Assembly: GCA_026874595.1 (NCBI GenBank)
Contig: CM049320.1
Span: 14,387,488 to 14,451,487, forward strand
DNA from: Sipunculus nudus
Taxonomy: Eukaryota; Annelida; Sipuncula; Golfingiida; Sipunculidae
Length of the DNA stretch: 64,000 nucleotides
Reading direction: 5' to 3'
A program made the translations under genes and the position numbers. The notes beneath the pieces were generated by a model. That model had not been told where the DNA came from. It did no database searches and saw nothing but the letters and a program-made list of their open reading frames with translations. Within the stretch, counting starts at the first letter, position 1, and each line of letters opens with the position of its first letter. This document shows, in pieces, positions 61,901-64,000 of this stretch.

Positions 61901-64000
61901 TAAAGATCATGGTCAAAGTCACCAGATTTTTTTAGATTTTGATATAAGTAATGTCAATTTCAAATTTAAGGGAAAAACATCCAACATTTCAAAAGATATC
62001 ACATTCACAGGAAATCTTACAGAATGATGATGATGACAGGCAATGGGACTGAAAAAAAATGTCTCCTGGTGGGGGGGGGGGACATAATAATAATACTTCA
62101 GAAATCCCTGTAGTGCTAAAGTGACACTGTGTACATGTACTCTCCCCTGGGGTATTTTATTAAATTATGACCAATCACATCTCACATGTTAACTTCAGAT
62201 TAGTACAATACACGATGTCTGTGAGTGCTCAAAATTTTATGTATTTCATGTCTGTGCCTTATTGAATAGCTCACAGATTTGACATTTGACACAAAAATAC
62301 CATAACACACATATACAGTTACATTTTACTTAAAACTTGAAGCTCACCATATTTTTATCAATAAGAACCCTCCTTGGGCATAAACAAATGAAATGGTGTC
62401 TAGCTGTATACATATTTATTTTCTTAAAAATCTACATTTTTCTTGATCTTCACAAATTTATGTAAAAACATAACCTAACCTCCTATTTATGATATACAAC
62501 TGTACATTTTTTATTCTTGAAAATGCTGTAAAGAAAAATCAGAATAAAAACTGATTATCAGTATATGGCGATCAGAAATGAGTGAGATTCCAATATCTGC
62601 AACAATGGTCTTCCATCAAGTGGTCTCTTTTGTAGTGACAAGTAAATCAAAATTACCATCTTCATTTTCTCATAAGACAAATTATTTGACTTGACTCGTT
62701 CCTTGCTCCTGTGATCTCTGCCTGAAATAAATTACCCCAGGCCAACATCTCTAAGTTATTATGCTTGATATAAGACTCATGTGCCCTTACTCATTTGAGC
62801 TAAATAATATAAGACATGTGCCCTAACTTATTTGAGCTAAATAATACAAGACTCATGTGCTCTATCTGATTTGAGGGAACTTCTTTATCTCTCTTGATTC
62901 CAGCTCAGTGTTTGTTTTCATGGTGGTCCAGAGATGACTTTCCACAACTGACTCTTTATCATCAACTGTATTGTAAGAATCACTGGTTGTCAGACCTTTG
63001 AAAGGTCTGACATTCATTAATTAAGGTCACTGCTTGGTCAGGATGCAGGTTATAATCTACTTTACAGTAGAGAACTTGTATACTCTGAGCCTTTCCTGCT
63101 CTTATTAGTGAAGGACTTAGGACCTCACAATTCCATTGCTCTGGAAGCATATATTTATATCATAAACAATGAAACCAGTCCTTACAGGCACCTCTGCACT
63201 ATAGGCACCTCTTAGTTAAGGCCACTTCCAGGCAGTCCCTTGAAAGTAGGTCCTGAAATCTACACCCTCCCTAAAAAGGGCACCTCGTTTTTGTGGACAA
63301 AATTTTCGTTCTGTTAGAGTCTGTAATTCAGATGTACTATTCTATATATATGCTCAAATATGTGCATACCAGAATATATACATTGTATATACAAGTGTAA
63401 CTTAGGCCTTCAATGATCCCTTCAAAAATGGGTGGTGTGCTGATCTTATTCACCCAAATAACATCATTCAATGTTTAGATGCAATCTTCTACAATGAAGT
63501 CCTAAGATACAGCCTCTTGCCTATTTATTCCATGAATGTATGGCTCATGACCTTATTATCCCAACCACAGGAATACAATTTGTTGGTGTCCCTTGTCCAT
63601 ACCAAGCCTTGAACAAAGTCTGTGTGTTGTGTATCTCTCATTCTAAAAAGTATAATATGAATAAAAGCATTATTAGTTTTAACCCAGCATAAAAGAACTT
63701 AATTATAATGTTTTAATCTCAATGTAAAACAAAAGACTATTTTTACAATAGTATAATTAACCTTCAAATCATTTAGACTTGTTACATTTACCTAATTATG
63801 ACTGTTATAAATGAGCTCCGACAGAGATAAAACAGTAATGTAAACTAATGCAACAGTATTTTTGTAATGACCTAGCATAACAAAGCTTCCAAAAGCATTA
63901 TTATAATGTTAGAATTTATATTACTACTGCATTTAGGGAAATGCTACAATTTGCAACAACACAGCTGATCACAATGTAGTAGGTTATAGCTGCTATACTA
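61900..64000. other. AT-rich intergenic, nothing recognised
   Basis: No gene seen on either strand. Contains an 11-G run (62071-62081) and a short tandem repeat at 62771-62876. Confidence 0.55.
62771..62876. repeat. About 39-bp tandem repeat, 2.7 copies
   Basis: Units start at 62772, 62811 and 62848: aagactcatgtgcccttact, then catttgagctaaataata, with small length differences. Confidence 0.85.

Overview
This window looks like accessory, repeat-dominated DNA from an animal genome, most likely a mollusc and probably a bivalve. The base composition is AT-rich and there is no operon-like coding. GGAC-type minisatellites sit next to a tagctcag...ctgagcta palindrome, and there are many diverged low-constraint repeats of the kind common in bivalve assemblies. 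The taxonomic call rests on recognising this repeat style and is an inference. I found no intact host gene, tRNA, rRNA or CRISPR array.

Layout. 1-4161: 5' part of a Ty3/gypsy-class LTR retrotransposon on the minus strand (LTR, primer binding site, one open frame encoding gag, protease and integrase, running off base 1). Integrase directly follows protease with no reverse transcriptase between them, the unusual pol order known from Gmr1-type elements. 4162-12200: an old, diverged duplication of non-coding repeats, into which the retrotransposon inserted. 13430-15830: a broken conventional-order gypsy pol (RT, RNase H, integrase; minus strand). 16881-40224: a tandem array of about nine roughly 2-kb monomers in which long (about 2265 bp) and short (about 2025 bp) forms alternate, giving a 4290-bp higher-order repeat. 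One 4290-bp period is duplicated with no difference seen over about 4.6 kb. Monomer 1 is split by a 4021-bp DNA transposon with a 4-bp target duplication, whose empty site can be read in sister monomers. 40225-42350: an older, strongly diverged relative of the array.

42350-64000: mostly small diverged tandem and dispersed repeats (43.8-45.7, 52.7-53.6, 54.1-55.1, 56.5-57.7, 59.0-61.0 and 61.2-61.9 kb), microsatellites and homopolymer runs. There is also a decayed gypsy gag-protease fragment at 48.2-49.2 kb. The only hints of host genes are a candidate promoter and first exon near 56.2-56.4 kb and a candidate last exon near 40.6-40.9 kb, both weak.

The window is best read as layered repeat history. 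An old duplicated block was invaded by a possibly young Gmr1-like element, and a satellite-like array was remodelled by unequal exchange, internal deletion and transposon insertion. The features most worth following are the inverted pol order and the alternating long/short array with its apparently exact duplication.
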